64,000 bases of DNA from Nitrospira sp. SG-bin1 (lineage in GTDB: Bacteria > Nitrospirota > Nitrospiria > Nitrospirales > Nitrospiraceae), in the NCBI GenBank assembly GCA_002083365.1, contig LVWS01000032.1, forward strand, positions 246,198 to 310,197. Reading direction: 5' to 3'. Below, one piece after another: positions 16,428 to 24,415 of this stretch. A program made the position numbers and the translations under genes. Within the stretch, counting starts at the first letter, position 1. The number at the start of each line of letters is the position of its first letter. The notes under the pieces are model-generated. The model was not told where the DNA came from. It did no database searches and saw nothing but the letters and a program-made list of their open reading frames with translations.

Positions 16428-18002
16428 TCAGTCGGGCACGAATTTGGTCAACTCTGGCCCGGCTGCAACCGCAAACCTCTGAAGACGTTGGTCGACTGTG
16501 GATTCGGATTCGCCCGGACCGACCAGCGAGGCCAGTCGCACGAGGGCTCCGTCCGTCCGTTGCCGAGAAAAGGCGTCCCACAACAGGTACCACTTGACCA
16601 GATATTCATTGGTGAGATGGCGATCCCGTTGTTTGAACCAATACAAAACAACCTGCTTCTGGTCTCCCTTCTGAATGACCGCCCGATTCACTCGTAGCGG
16701 CTGCATCATCTCCTGAGACATCGGAAGTTCTCGTTGCGTCAACGACGCGATCTCCCATCCTCCACCCGGCAAACAACTTTTCGGCGAATGGGCCGATTGG
16801 CCCTTCCGTTGTGATCGGTAGTAGGCGGCATAGAGATTGACTGGCTGCTCATGGTCTGATCGGTAATCCGCAAGAACGTAGTCGTCGAACCGAAGTGCGT
16901 CGATGTATTGCTGTTCCAGTGGGAAGGGTGCTCCGTTCCAGCCATCGATCTGCATCGGAAAATCGACAAAGGTCGCTCGCGGAGGCGGCGTTTCTGCGCG
17001 CTGTGCAAGTGCCGCGGTGACCAGACTGAATGGGACGAGGAGTACGACACTGCACAGATAGGCTGGACCAGCAACTACAATGGCCCCTGGCACAACCTTG
17101 GACCCATCTCCATGGCCGATATCGACCCTTTGATCTCTCCAGGTGAATCGTTCTCGAAATGGCCTTTCGGGTATTGATGCGTTCACCTTTCCCAGCAGCA
17201 CCGTTTCCAAGATCAAAAGCCCAAGACTCACCATAAAGATCACCCATCCCTCGAAGAGATGGTAAAAGCCTTCGGCGGCTCCCTTCCCGTAGAGTTCAAC
17301 CAAAACCCCGATCATGCCGATGCGGAAACCGTTGAGCAGGATCGAGATCGGAACCGATGAAAGAACCAGAAGCACTCTCTTCCACATCTTGTCTTTGAAG
17401 AGATAGGCGCAGAGCAGCGCGAGAGAAGTCAGTGGAAGCAGGTAGCGAATACCGCTGCAAGCTTCGACCACTTGAAGTTGCACCGGCCCCAGATCGATGA
17501 CATTGCCTTCTCGAAAGGCCATCACTCCGACGAGCTGCAAGCAGCCAACACCGAGAGAAGATGACCACAGCTGAAGCTGGCTCGACAGATTTGCGTAGAA
17601 GAACATCGGGAGAGGAATAGCCGTGAGCAGGTACCCAAGAGGAAACGCGATGGCCTTGGCTCCATGAATACCGAGCAGCGTGATGGCCAACCCAACGATG
17701 ACGATCCACAAGGAGACATGAAGGACGACGAACAGTGTGGACAATTCCCCGACTACGTAGAGGACAAGTCCTACCGCAATAACGATAAGCCCTAGCCAGG
17801 ATTTTTCCCTCGTAACCTGGCTGAGGCGTTGCCGCTGTTGCCAGATAAGATATCCGCTAATGAACGGCACAAAGATTCCGTGGCTGTAGTCTTCTGTGCC
17901 CACCCATCGGCTGGACAAATAGGCAAGGCTCTCTGCGTACATGTAGCCCACTAGCGCTACGATCAGGATGGAGGTGAAGAGAAGATAGCGATTGCTAGTC
18001 AT
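16428..18002 (-). CDS. xrtD: exosortase-EpsI fusion (VPLPA-CTERM-specific XrtD type)
   Basis: A 524-residue fusion. Residues 1-275 are a multi-pass exosortase with the expected catalytic set: Cys182 in VVEACSGIRYLLP, Arg227 in LNGFRIGMIG, and His248 in YHLFEGWVIF. Residues ~330-524 are an EpsI-type periplasmic domain (FPMQIDGWNGAPFPLEQQ; SPKSCLPGGGWEI). Exosortases cleave and anchor C-terminally tagged exported proteins. The XrtD subtype is assigned because the only tagged protein nearby carries a VPLPA motif (18179-18853) and because of the EpsI fusion. No ribosome-binding site precedes the ATG at 18002. A TTGACT/TTGAAT promoter would put transcription within a few bases of it, suggesting a near-leaderless message. 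Confidence 0.87.
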   Translation of the reverse strand: MTSNRYLLFTSILIVALVGYMYAESLAYLSSRWVGTEDYSHGIFVPFISGYLIWQQRQRLSQVTREKSWLGLIVIAVGLVLYVVGELSTLFVVLHVSLWIVIVGLAITLLGIHGAKAIAFPLGYLLTAIPLPMFFYANLSSQLQLWSSSLGVGCLQLVGVMAFREGNVIDLGPVQLQVVEACSGIRYLLPLTSLALLCAYLFKDKMWKRVLLVLSSVPISILLNGFRIGMIGVLVELYGKGAAEGFYHLFEGWVIFMVSLGLLILETVLLGKVNASIPERPFRERFTWRDQRVDIGHGDGSKVVPGAIVVAGPAYLCSVVLLVPFSLVTAALAQRAETPPPRATFVDFPMQIDGWNGAPFPLEQQYIDALRFDDYVLADYRSDHEQPVNLYAAYYRSQRKGQSAHSPKSCLPGGGWEIASLTQRELPMSQEMMQPLRVNRAVIQKGDQKQVVLYWFKQRDRHLTNEYLVKWYLLWDAFSRQRTDGALVRLASLVGPGESESTVDQRLQRFAVAAGPELTKFVPD

Positions 18003-18013
18003 AAGACAGCGTC

Positions 18014-18041
18014 ATTCAAACGATGATTAGGAATGAGTCAA
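18014..18041 (-). promoter_or_regulatory. candidate promoter for the exosortase/EPS operon
   Basis: On the minus strand, TTGACT (18036-18041) and TTGAAT (18014-18019) are 16 bp apart, five and four of six matches to -35 and -10. Only 11 bp separate the -10 box from the xrtD ATG, so an untranslated leader would be about four bases. This agrees with the missing ribosome-binding site but rests on a weak match. Confidence 0.28.
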
Positions 18042-18090
18042 GCGAACTAAAAAGGTCCGGAAGAGCGGGGCGAAGCTTGATTATCTATGG

Positions 18091-18111
18091 CAACCTGTGA
18101 CCTGTCGATTG
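18091..18111. repeat. degenerate 7-nt tandem repeat at the xrtD/VPLPA junction
   Basis: Two clear and one degenerate heptamer units (CAACCTG, TGACCTG, TCGATTG) lie between xrtD and the terminator of the VPLPA-CTERM gene. The unit resembles the heptamers near gspL (40726-40746) and belongs to the junction-repeat pattern described in the findings. Confidence 0.4.
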
Positions 18112-18127
18112 ATTTCGAAGAAAGAAC

Positions 18128-18160
18128 GGGCCCGATACCGCACCTCCTGGTATCAGGCCC
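18128..18160 (-). terminator. rho-independent terminator of the VPLPA-CTERM gene
   Basis: GGGCCxGATACC (18128-18139) pairs with its complement at 18149-18160: a 12-bp stem with one mismatch and a 9-nt loop. On the minus strand it is followed by a T-rich stretch (GTTCTTTCTTCG), 19 bp downstream of the VPLPA gene stop. It isolates that gene from the exosortase operon. Confidence 0.65.
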
Positions 18161-18178
18161 AGTCGTCGGGCAGACTTC

Positions 18179-18853
18179 CTAAGCCTTAGATCCGCCGAGG
18201 TTTCTCAAACCTCCCGCACCCAGACCGACCAATGAAATAAGTCCGGCTCCGAACAGAAGCACCGCCGCCGGCAAGGGCACCGCAGTCAGGCTATTCAACG
18301 CCCCACGCACATTGACTAAATTTCCATCAGAATCTTCAAACACCAGTCTCCACCTAGTCGCGGTCAACGCGTCTAAGCTGGGCGGATTCTGCAGGTTGGT
18401 GTTGGAGAACAACCCTCCGCCTTCACGATCCAAACGCAGATCGAAGCTCGATGGCGCGAAGCCATTGACTTGAGAGCCGGTGGCGGCAGACTCCAGCTTC
18501 CAACGATCTCCAAACATCCCACCACCCAGACTGGTGTTCATCGAGACCGTCACAGCATTGGCCCCCGGTGCGAAGGTGGAGGTATAGCCTCCGATCGTCA
18601 CAGTAAAGGCCGTGACGGCCGGATACGCTCCTCCTGATCCGCTCGTGGCATTGTCGAACTGAAATGATCCGGATACCGGAGAAGTCAGGTTCATCGACGG
18701 TGAGAGCAAGGTTCCGCTGATGTTGCTGACTCCTCCCGTGAACGAATAAGTCACCAGCGCCGCTTGGGCTACGTTTAATGGGAGCCCCAGTGTACACAGC
18801 ACGATCGCCGGCAGAGCAAATCTCTTTCCAAACAACTTCTTAATCATCCGCAT
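18179..18853 (-). CDS. VPLPA-CTERM sorting-domain protein (probable exosortase D substrate)
   Basis: A 224-residue exported protein. A signal peptide (LPAIVLCTLGLPLNVAQA) is followed by a Thr/Ser/Gly-rich beta domain and a C-terminal sorting tag: AVPLPAAVLLFGAGLISLVG, a small basic segment and a short tail. VPLPA plus a transmembrane helix plus basic residues is the recognition signal of XrtD-type exosortases, and the matching enzyme is encoded next door. The ATG at 18853 is chosen because AAGGAG lies about eight bases upstream and the protein then begins MRMIKKLFGKRF; an earlier in-frame start has neither. It has its own terminator and is probably transcribed separately. The surface function of the body is unknown. 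Confidence 0.85.
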   Translation of the reverse strand: MRMIKKLFGKRFALPAIVLCTLGLPLNVAQAALVTYSFTGGVSNISGTLLSPSMNLTSPVSGSFQFDNATSGSGGAYPAVTAFTVTIGGYTSTFAPGANAVTVSMNTSLGGGMFGDRWKLESAATGSQVNGFAPSSFDLRLDREGGGLFSNTNLQNPPSLDALTATRWRLVFEDSDGNLVNVRGALNSLTAVPLPAAVLLFGAGLISLVGLGAGGLRNLGGSKA

Positions 18854-19281
18854 AACACCGCTCCTTCCAGAGGTTGGTACATGAGGGACACAGATCGTGT
18901 GGCACTGCACAGCAAATCTCGGACCATTTACCGACTGATGAATGCTGTTGAAAACTAAGCAAGGTTAGAGAGTATTAAGGTGACGACTGTGTGCACGCTC
19001 CTTCGACGGTGTTCAATTATGTAAATCCATGTGAGAGCGGAAAAAACTACCTACTGCGCTTGGGCTTAATATAGCTCTTGAGTTCCAATTCGAATGCAAC
19101 TCTTCACGACCTAGATGAGCCATGCGAACAAAACCCTACACCTACCTGAGTGCGAAGAACGTAAAACCTTGAGTGCTGCCTTGCCGATGTCCCCATGTCC
19201 TCATATGAATACGAATCCGCATCAAGTTGAGATTTCATATTTAGATTTCTTTGGACAGTTTTTTCGCCTTGCCACACAATC
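18854..19281. other. 428-bp intergenic region between divergent genes
   Basis: This holds the leader of the VPLPA-CTERM gene (ribosome-binding site near 18861) and the upstream region of the sugar transferase gene. The 18950-19280 part is AT-rich. I looked for TGGCAC-N5-TTGC sigma-54 boxes, which control PEP-CTERM genes in some bacteria, and found none in correct spacing. No open frame here looks coding. Confidence 0.5.
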
Positions 19282-19287
19282 GTGTCC

Positions 19288-20037
19288 ATGGCAATTGCAG
19301 AACAAACAATCGACATAAAGAAAAAGCTGGAACCGAAGGAAGCTTTTCCTTATCAGCCACCTACTGATGGAATTAGACAGAAGTATCGTCATTTGTTTGA
19401 GATGACTGAGCCGTTATCACCACGATTCATCAAAGTGGCCTTTGACAGGGTAGTTGCGGCAATCATGGTCTTGGTGTCGGCCCCTATTCTGTTACTACTT
19501 AAGATCGCATATGTCATCGAGGGATGGCTGATTCCTGAAAATGCTGGCCCGATGTTTTTTTATTACAACGCCGTGAGTGCAGGTCAAATTATACCGAAAT
19601 ACAAACTCCGTCTTATCAAAGTAAAATACATTGATCCTGAAGGAGCCAAGCGACACGACTGGCTTGCCTATTCAGCGGAATGGACACCAGATAGCCGAAC
19701 GTATGTCGGTCGGTTTGTAAAGAAATTCTACCTGGATGAGTTACCCCAGTTTTATAGCGTCCTCATAGGTGACATGAGCATTGTCGGTCCACGCCCTCTA
19801 TCGGTGTTGCATTATGAGCGGGATCGTGCGCAGGGCAATATTACACGCTTCCTCCTGCGAGGGGGCATGTTGGGATTGGGGCATGTTAATAAAGGCACAC
19901 CCGAGATGGGCAAACCAATTTACGAATATGAGTATGTGGACCAATACATGAGCCGGTCTTCATTAGGCCTACTGATGTTGGATCTCTGGATCATCTGGCG
20001 CGGGATTTTGGTTATTGTCAAAGGCGGGGGACACTGA
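19288..20037 (+). CDS. bacterial sugar transferase (WbaP/ExoY-like priming enzyme)
   Basis: A 249-residue membrane-associated phosphoglycosyl transferase. It has one N-terminal hydrophobic segment (VVAAIMVLVSAPILLLLKI), a KYKLRLIKV region in place of the usual KFRSM, and the hallmark FVKKFYLDELPQFYSVLIGDMSIVGPRP block split here into YLDELPQFYSVLIG and DMSIVGPRP. Such enzymes transfer a sugar-1-phosphate to undecaprenyl phosphate to start a repeat unit. With the WecA-like enzyme at 14764, this locus has two candidate initiating enzymes. The ATG at 19288 is preferred over a GTG six bases earlier; neither has a good ribosome-binding site. It is the only plus-strand gene in the polysaccharide region. 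Confidence 0.82.
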   Translation: MAIAEQTIDIKKKLEPKEAFPYQPPTDGIRQKYRHLFEMTEPLSPRFIKVAFDRVVAAIMVLVSAPILLLLKIAYVIEGWLIPENAGPMFFYYNAVSAGQIIPKYKLRLIKVKYIDPEGAKRHDWLAYSAEWTPDSRTYVGRFVKKFYLDELPQFYSVLIGDMSIVGPRPLSVLHYERDRAQGNITRFLLRGGMLGLGHVNKGTPEMGKPIYEYEYVDQYMSRSSLGLLMLDLWIIWRGILVIVKGGGH

Positions 20038-20131
20038 CACGTCAGGAAGAAAGTCAGCTCAAGCACATCATACAGAGTTTCGAGTACAATCTCTGCTTGC
20101 TGGCATCAAAACCCCACATAGACTTGGAACG

Positions 20132-20956
20132 CTAACACTTACTCGAAGCATTTCGCTTCGCCCCGAACAATTCGAACCCAAGGTAAGTTAGGAACAATGA
20201 ATTTGTCACCAGGTACCGCTTCCAAAGCCGCTTTGGCTCACACACCAATCGGAACAGCCACTCAAGTCCTGACTGTTGCATCCAAAGTGGCGCCCTCTTC
20301 ACCGTGCCTGCATGGTAATCAAATGCCGCTCCAACTCCGATCATCACCGCCCGAACCTTTCCCCGATGCGCCGCCATCCAAAATTCTTGCTTCGGACAAC
20401 CCAGACCTACGAACACGATATGGGCACCTGAACTGTTGAGGCGATCAGTCATCTCCTGCTCCTCTTCATCCGAAAGGAGCCTGAAAGGAGGTGAATGAAC
20501 TCCGGCAATGGTCAGCTGTGGAAACGCGATCCTCAAGGTATTGGTCAGTCGTTCCAGCGTTTCTGATGTGCTTCCATAAAGAAATATCGATAGTCCCTTC
20601 TCCGCTGCCTGCCCGCACAGACGCCACATGAGATCTGGGCCGTTAATACGTTCCTGCCATTGAAACCCTATACTGCGCAGCACCCACACAAGCGGCATAC
20701 CATCCGGCGTAGCCATATCCCCCTCGTTGATGACCCGGCGGAAGGCAGGGTTCTGCTTTGCCGTTACCACCGAATGGACATTGCAGATGGAGACATAACG
20801 CGATTGTCTTTCTCTACTCCATTGCAGAAGGGTATCGATTGCTTCTTCCCACAGGATTGCATCAATGAAGCAATCCAAAATTAGCCCCCCGGTACGCTGG
20901 CCAATCTTATCGAGCACACCGACGGCTCCGTTTCCGTTAGCGTTAACCATTCTCAT
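20132..20956 (-). CDS. WecG/TagA/CpsF-family glycosyltransferase
   Basis: A 274-residue soluble enzyme of the WecG/TagA family, which adds ManNAc(A)-type sugars to lipid-linked GlcNAc. Visible signatures are SICNVHSVVTAKQNP, DMATPDGMPLVWVLR, SIFLYGSTSETLERL, HIVFVGLGCPKQEFWM and VGAAFDYHAGTVKRAP. Together with WecB (29400-30500) and the WecA-like enzyme, it suggests a ManNAc-containing repeat unit. It is convergent with the sugar transferase and 105 bp from the next upstream minus-strand gene. The ATG at 20956 lacks a clear ribosome-binding site. Confidence 0.85.
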   Translation of the reverse strand: MRMVNANGNGAVGVLDKIGQRTGGLILDCFIDAILWEEAIDTLLQWSRERQSRYVSICNVHSVVTAKQNPAFRRVINEGDMATPDGMPLVWVLRSIGFQWQERINGPDLMWRLCGQAAEKGLSIFLYGSTSETLERLTNTLRIAFPQLTIAGVHSPPFRLLSDEEEQEMTDRLNSSGAHIVFVGLGCPKQEFWMAAHRGKVRAVMIGVGAAFDYHAGTVKRAPLWMQQSGLEWLFRLVCEPKRLWKRYLVTNSLFLTYLGFELFGAKRNASSKC

Positions 20957-21061
20957 GGGTTATTTTTCGAAGAACCACCTTTCCGCCGCATCATCGTTTT
21001 CAATCAACCACCATCATAACTCCACACGTAACATCTGCGACTCACAGTAAACGGCCGTGCT

Positions 21062-22276
21062 TCAAAGCCGTACGCATTGCCCTTGCATGTTTGGAGCCTT
21101 TTGGGCATTTCTAATTGCGTCGCTGTAGATTTCCAAAAGTTGGTCAAGATGGCGTTGTGGAGAAAACCGTTCCCGCGCCGAAACAAGCGCGTTCGCGGCC
21201 ATGTTGCAAGTGTCTGCTTCCTTGTTACCAATCCGACGGAGACATTCGGTCAGCGCCTCTGCATCACCTGCTGGAAAAAGCAAACCCGTGCGACCGTGCT
21301 CGATAAGATCTGGCAACCCGCCTATGCGACTGGCAATAACCGGCGTACCCAGAGCCAACGACTCTGCTACCGAAAGAGGGAAGTTTTCATAACACTCCGA
21401 GGGTATGACCGTGCACAGCGCCTCGGCGATAAGACGTCGCTTTGTCTCCCCCGCCACATGACCGACGAACTCGACGTAGTTCATCCCAAGTTCGCCAACT
21501 GCACTGCGCAAATCGACCTCGAGCGGCCCAGCCCCTGCAATCTTAAGAGGCAATTCCGGAACCGAGCGGGCAGCTGCAAGAAGCGTGGCCAGACCTTTTT
21601 CAGAACTCAACCTGCCAAGGTACAGCCCATACCGCTGCTTAGTTGCCGGGCCTTCGGCGAAATCACTCACAAAATTACCACAGACCCGTATCTTCTCCCC
21701 TGGTATTCCAGTCGACACGAGTTTCTCCGCAGCAAATGCGTTGAGCGCGATGTACCGATCGATGCAAGAGTGAAAGGTTCCGCTTCGCCACCCCCATGCA
21801 ATCGCCGCTGCATAGAGCGAACTCGTCGCTTTACTCCCATGCATGCAGCGGTTCCTGACTGCCTCCCAATAACTCTTTTCCTGACACGCCTCGCAAATCT
21901 TGCCATTCACGTAGAACAGGCCGTTCGGACAGAGAAAACGGTAGTTGTGGATGGTCTGTACTACTGGGATAGAATAGCGTTTGAGAACGACGTAGACCGA
22001 TGGTGAAAGCATCGGAAACACATTGTGAACATGTGCAAGATCCGGCTTATGGTCGGAAACGTGGTGTTCCAGTCGTTTAGCAATCTGGAAGTTGTATGGA
22101 ATCTGTAAGAATGCTGATGTCTTCTTGAAAAGCGTCATTTCATCAAGCGTATTACTGTCCGCCACGAACTGAACGACCGCATGGCCATGGCTCTCTAGCA
22201 GACGCTTCTCCGCTTCCACGACACCGCATTCTCCTCCACGCGTCCGGTAAAAGTTGTGAACCTGAAGGATCTTCAT
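21062..22276 (-). CDS. family 4 glycosyltransferase (GT-B fold)
   Basis: A 404-residue cytoplasmic glycosyltransferase. The N-terminal domain begins MKILQVHNFYRTRGGE (glycine-rich acceptor loop). The C-terminal domain has RYGLYLGRLSSEKGLATLL, the donor-site signature ECYENFPLSVAESLALGTPV (E-x7-E type), and IGGLPDLIEHGRTGLLF. A cysteine-containing insert (CPNGLFYVNGKICEACQ) occurs in a subset of GT4 enzymes. It probably adds a sugar during repeat-unit assembly; donor and acceptor cannot be predicted. Confidence 0.85.
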   Translation of the reverse strand: MKILQVHNFYRTRGGECGVVEAEKRLLESHGHAVVQFVADSNTLDEMTLFKKTSAFLQIPYNFQIAKRLEHHVSDHKPDLAHVHNVFPMLSPSVYVVLKRYSIPVVQTIHNYRFLCPNGLFYVNGKICEACQEKSYWEAVRNRCMHGSKATSSLYAAAIAWGWRSGTFHSCIDRYIALNAFAAEKLVSTGIPGEKIRVCGNFVSDFAEGPATKQRYGLYLGRLSSEKGLATLLAAARSVPELPLKIAGAGPLEVDLRSAVGELGMNYVEFVGHVAGETKRRLIAEALCTVIPSECYENFPLSVAESLALGTPVIASRIGGLPDLIEHGRTGLLFPAGDAEALTECLRRIGNKEADTCNMAANALVSARERFSPQRHLDQLLEIYSDAIRNAQKAPNMQGQCVRL

Positions 22277-22379
22277 GTGAGTGCCAATCGTCCAGCGATA
22301 TACACTGCGGTCTTATGATCGCATCCACATAACAACCCGAATACTGTTGCTATGACGGCACCCTTACGTCGCCATGCGG

Positions 22380-22850
22380 GCTGGCGCTACGGATGACGAC
22401 GCGCATGCGCTGAGCCATCAAAGCGTCCATCGCAACGTGGTGTCTGCAAACAGTTTGCGATTCCTTCGGCAAACCGCTACACCATATCTTCAAGCGTGTA
22501 TCGTTCTGCGGATACGCGGCATCCTCCTCGCAGGCGGGCTCACTCTTCTTCATTGCTCAGCAGCTCCACAACACCGGCGCTGTCGGGTCCCATCTCATTT
22601 GTGTCACGATACCATTCACACCGTCACAGAGATAGGCAATCTCTGGACCGTTCCCCCTGCTATTGACTGTGCCCATCAGCACTCCGCAGACAAATGAATC
22701 AAGAATGCTCAGCCAACTGATTCTGAATTGAGCATCACCTGTGCAATAGAAACATACGCTATTTTTTCGCGACAGAAGCGAGCCCTCACCCAGTGCACCA
22801 AAGAGTGAGACTGACACCATGACTGCACCCTCTTCTGCTCTGACCCATTA
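22380..22850 (-). pseudogene. decayed 3' fragment of a glycosyltransferase related to its neighbour
   Basis: Two broken minus-strand frames match the C-terminal third of the intact glycosyltransferase at 22993-24123 in order. One frame reads LVHWVRARFCREKIAYV against WIHYVGAKFDAERAVYF, ending MLNSESVG against LLQPGTVG. After a frameshift, the second reads DSFVCGVLMGTVN against DSFVAGVPLYTTN, then GPEIAYLCDGVNG against GPEITFIQNKVNG. A last frame (CRHHVAMDALMAQRM) matches the final helix more weakly. The N-terminal domain is missing. It is a frameshifted relic of a related gene, not a recent copy, since identity is only about half. The rest of 22277-22992 shows no other gene. Confidence 0.7.
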
Positions 22851-22992
22851 CAAACATCAGTAGGGGGGATCCGGCATCTCACGTCCAACTGCCTCAGCCG
22901 ATTGCGAACAGTGGTATTAGGCACGTCCTCTTGTGAGCTCTTCCGCATAGAAGCAGTCATATTGGTCGTGGATCGCAAGCTCCATTCACGGT

Positions 22993-24123
22993 TCATGTTC
23001 TAGACAAACACCGGACTATGCCTTCAGAAAATCTGTTAGCCATACTGTCCAACGTGTATAATACTGCGCTTGCCTGACAGCCATTTTTAAGAGCTTCTTG
23101 CCGCTCCCTTGATTGGAAATACTCACTCACTGAATCCACATACGCCATTAGATTATTCTCAGTGATCCATCCATTAACTTTGTTTTGAATGAATGTAATT
23201 TCCGGACCATGCGATTCAAGGTTCGTCGTATACAGCGGCACACCCGCGACAAAGCTGTCTACACTGACAAGACCTACGGTGCCAGGCTGAAGGAGCACAT
23301 CGCTCGCTTTGAAATATACGGCACGTTCCGCATCGAACTTGGCTCCCACATAATGAATCCAAGGATACCGTGAAGCCGCTCGGTGCCCTTTCTCTTCTTC
23401 CGGGCCACTACCAATAAGAATTACATGTAAACCAGGAAATCGCTGCTTCAGAAGACTTACTGCTTCCAGAAGGAAGTCGATTCTTTTTGGCGGAATGAAG
23501 GCGCCACAATACAAGCCGACCGGGCCAGAGTCGATTCCCAATAATGTCTTTAGCTCGTGTACATCATTGGCAGTGACAGATTCGATGGCCCCCCGAAACT
23601 GGTCATTGTCTATAGCATTCTGGACCACAGTGATTCGATCAGTTGGAAAGCCATTGGCCTTCACAATATTGAAAGTGTGTGTGGTATATGCAAACCACCA
23701 GTCAACGTGGTTCAAGAGCAAGGACTTTAACTGTTCCGGAATGCTACGTGGGTTTTTTGCTCTGACGTTGATTCCTTGTCCCCAAAAAGCCACTTTCCGA
23801 ATTCCCATTCTTCTCCCGAGCTGCAAGATGTAGTTAAAGAGATATGCGCTAGCCTGCTCAACTATAACGAGATTTGAATCTTTCAAATGACTCCACACAG
23901 GTTGCCACACGAACATCCCTCCAGGACCTTGAACATACCGATTAGTAATTCGGACCACCCATGGAGCATCAATAACAACACTCTCAGGAACTGTCCCCGG
24001 ATACTCTTGTCCGTAGACAAGTTGAAAGTCGATGCCATGGTCGGTAAGGTATCGCTGGAGAAGCCTAAAGAAGGAGACTCTGTAATGGGGAACGATTCGC
24101 TGAATGATTGTTACCTTTGGCAT
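22993..24123 (-). CDS. glycosyltransferase (GT4-like)
   Basis: A 376-residue GT-B enzyme. It starts MPKVTIIQRIVPHYRVSFF (acceptor-domain opening common in capsular GT4 proteins) and has GLYCGAFIPPKRIDFLLEAV (donor-domain entry), LHVILIGSGPEEEKG, and the donor-binding PGTVGLVSVDSFVAGVPLY. The usual final glutamate motif is replaced by the GLVSVDSFVAG arrangement seen in this subfamily. The ATG is preceded by GGAAG. It lies in the AT-richer section of the locus, beside a decayed relative. Confidence 0.82.
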   Translation of the reverse strand: MPKVTIIQRIVPHYRVSFFRLLQRYLTDHGIDFQLVYGQEYPGTVPESVVIDAPWVVRITNRYVQGPGGMFVWQPVWSHLKDSNLVIVEQASAYLFNYILQLGRRMGIRKVAFWGQGINVRAKNPRSIPEQLKSLLLNHVDWWFAYTTHTFNIVKANGFPTDRITVVQNAIDNDQFRGAIESVTANDVHELKTLLGIDSGPVGLYCGAFIPPKRIDFLLEAVSLLKQRFPGLHVILIGSGPEEEKGHRAASRYPWIHYVGAKFDAERAVYFKASDVLLQPGTVGLVSVDSFVAGVPLYTTNLESHGPEITFIQNKVNGWITENNLMAYVDSVSEYFQSRERQEALKNGCQASAVLYTLDSMANRFSEGIVRCLSRT

Positions 24124-24415
24124 GACTTCCTAACTTCCTTATGGGCAAGACCTAGGGCAATCCTCCATGCTACGTCGTATTGAGAACGGGTCTCAAGCCG
24201 TAGTACGCCGTTGACCGGACAAGCTGCAGTAGCTGGCATTGGCGCCCGATGGATAAGGGATGTGTTTGGTCGATCATCGCGTTTCGCTTAGCAAGCCCGC
24301 CTTGGTTCGCGCATCTTCTAAAAAATCATTGCCCAATCTTGGCATTCAGCCTCTACTGAATTAATATCCGATTGACAAGTGGGGAGCCGTACACCATCCA
24401 TAGTGATCCACATTG

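Noticed and set aside
18854..19281. Sigma-54 promoter for the VPLPA-CTERM gene, expected by analogy with PEP-CTERM regulons
   Set aside because: A TGGCAC occurs on the plus strand, but no correctly spaced TTGC partner is found on either strand.
22709..22996. Frame with TTVRNRLRQLDVRCR followed by spaced Trp/Arg residues looked like a Tc1/mariner transposase
   Set aside because: The downstream part lacks the DDE-type motifs, and the same frames align in order with the neighbouring glycosyltransferase, a better explanation.
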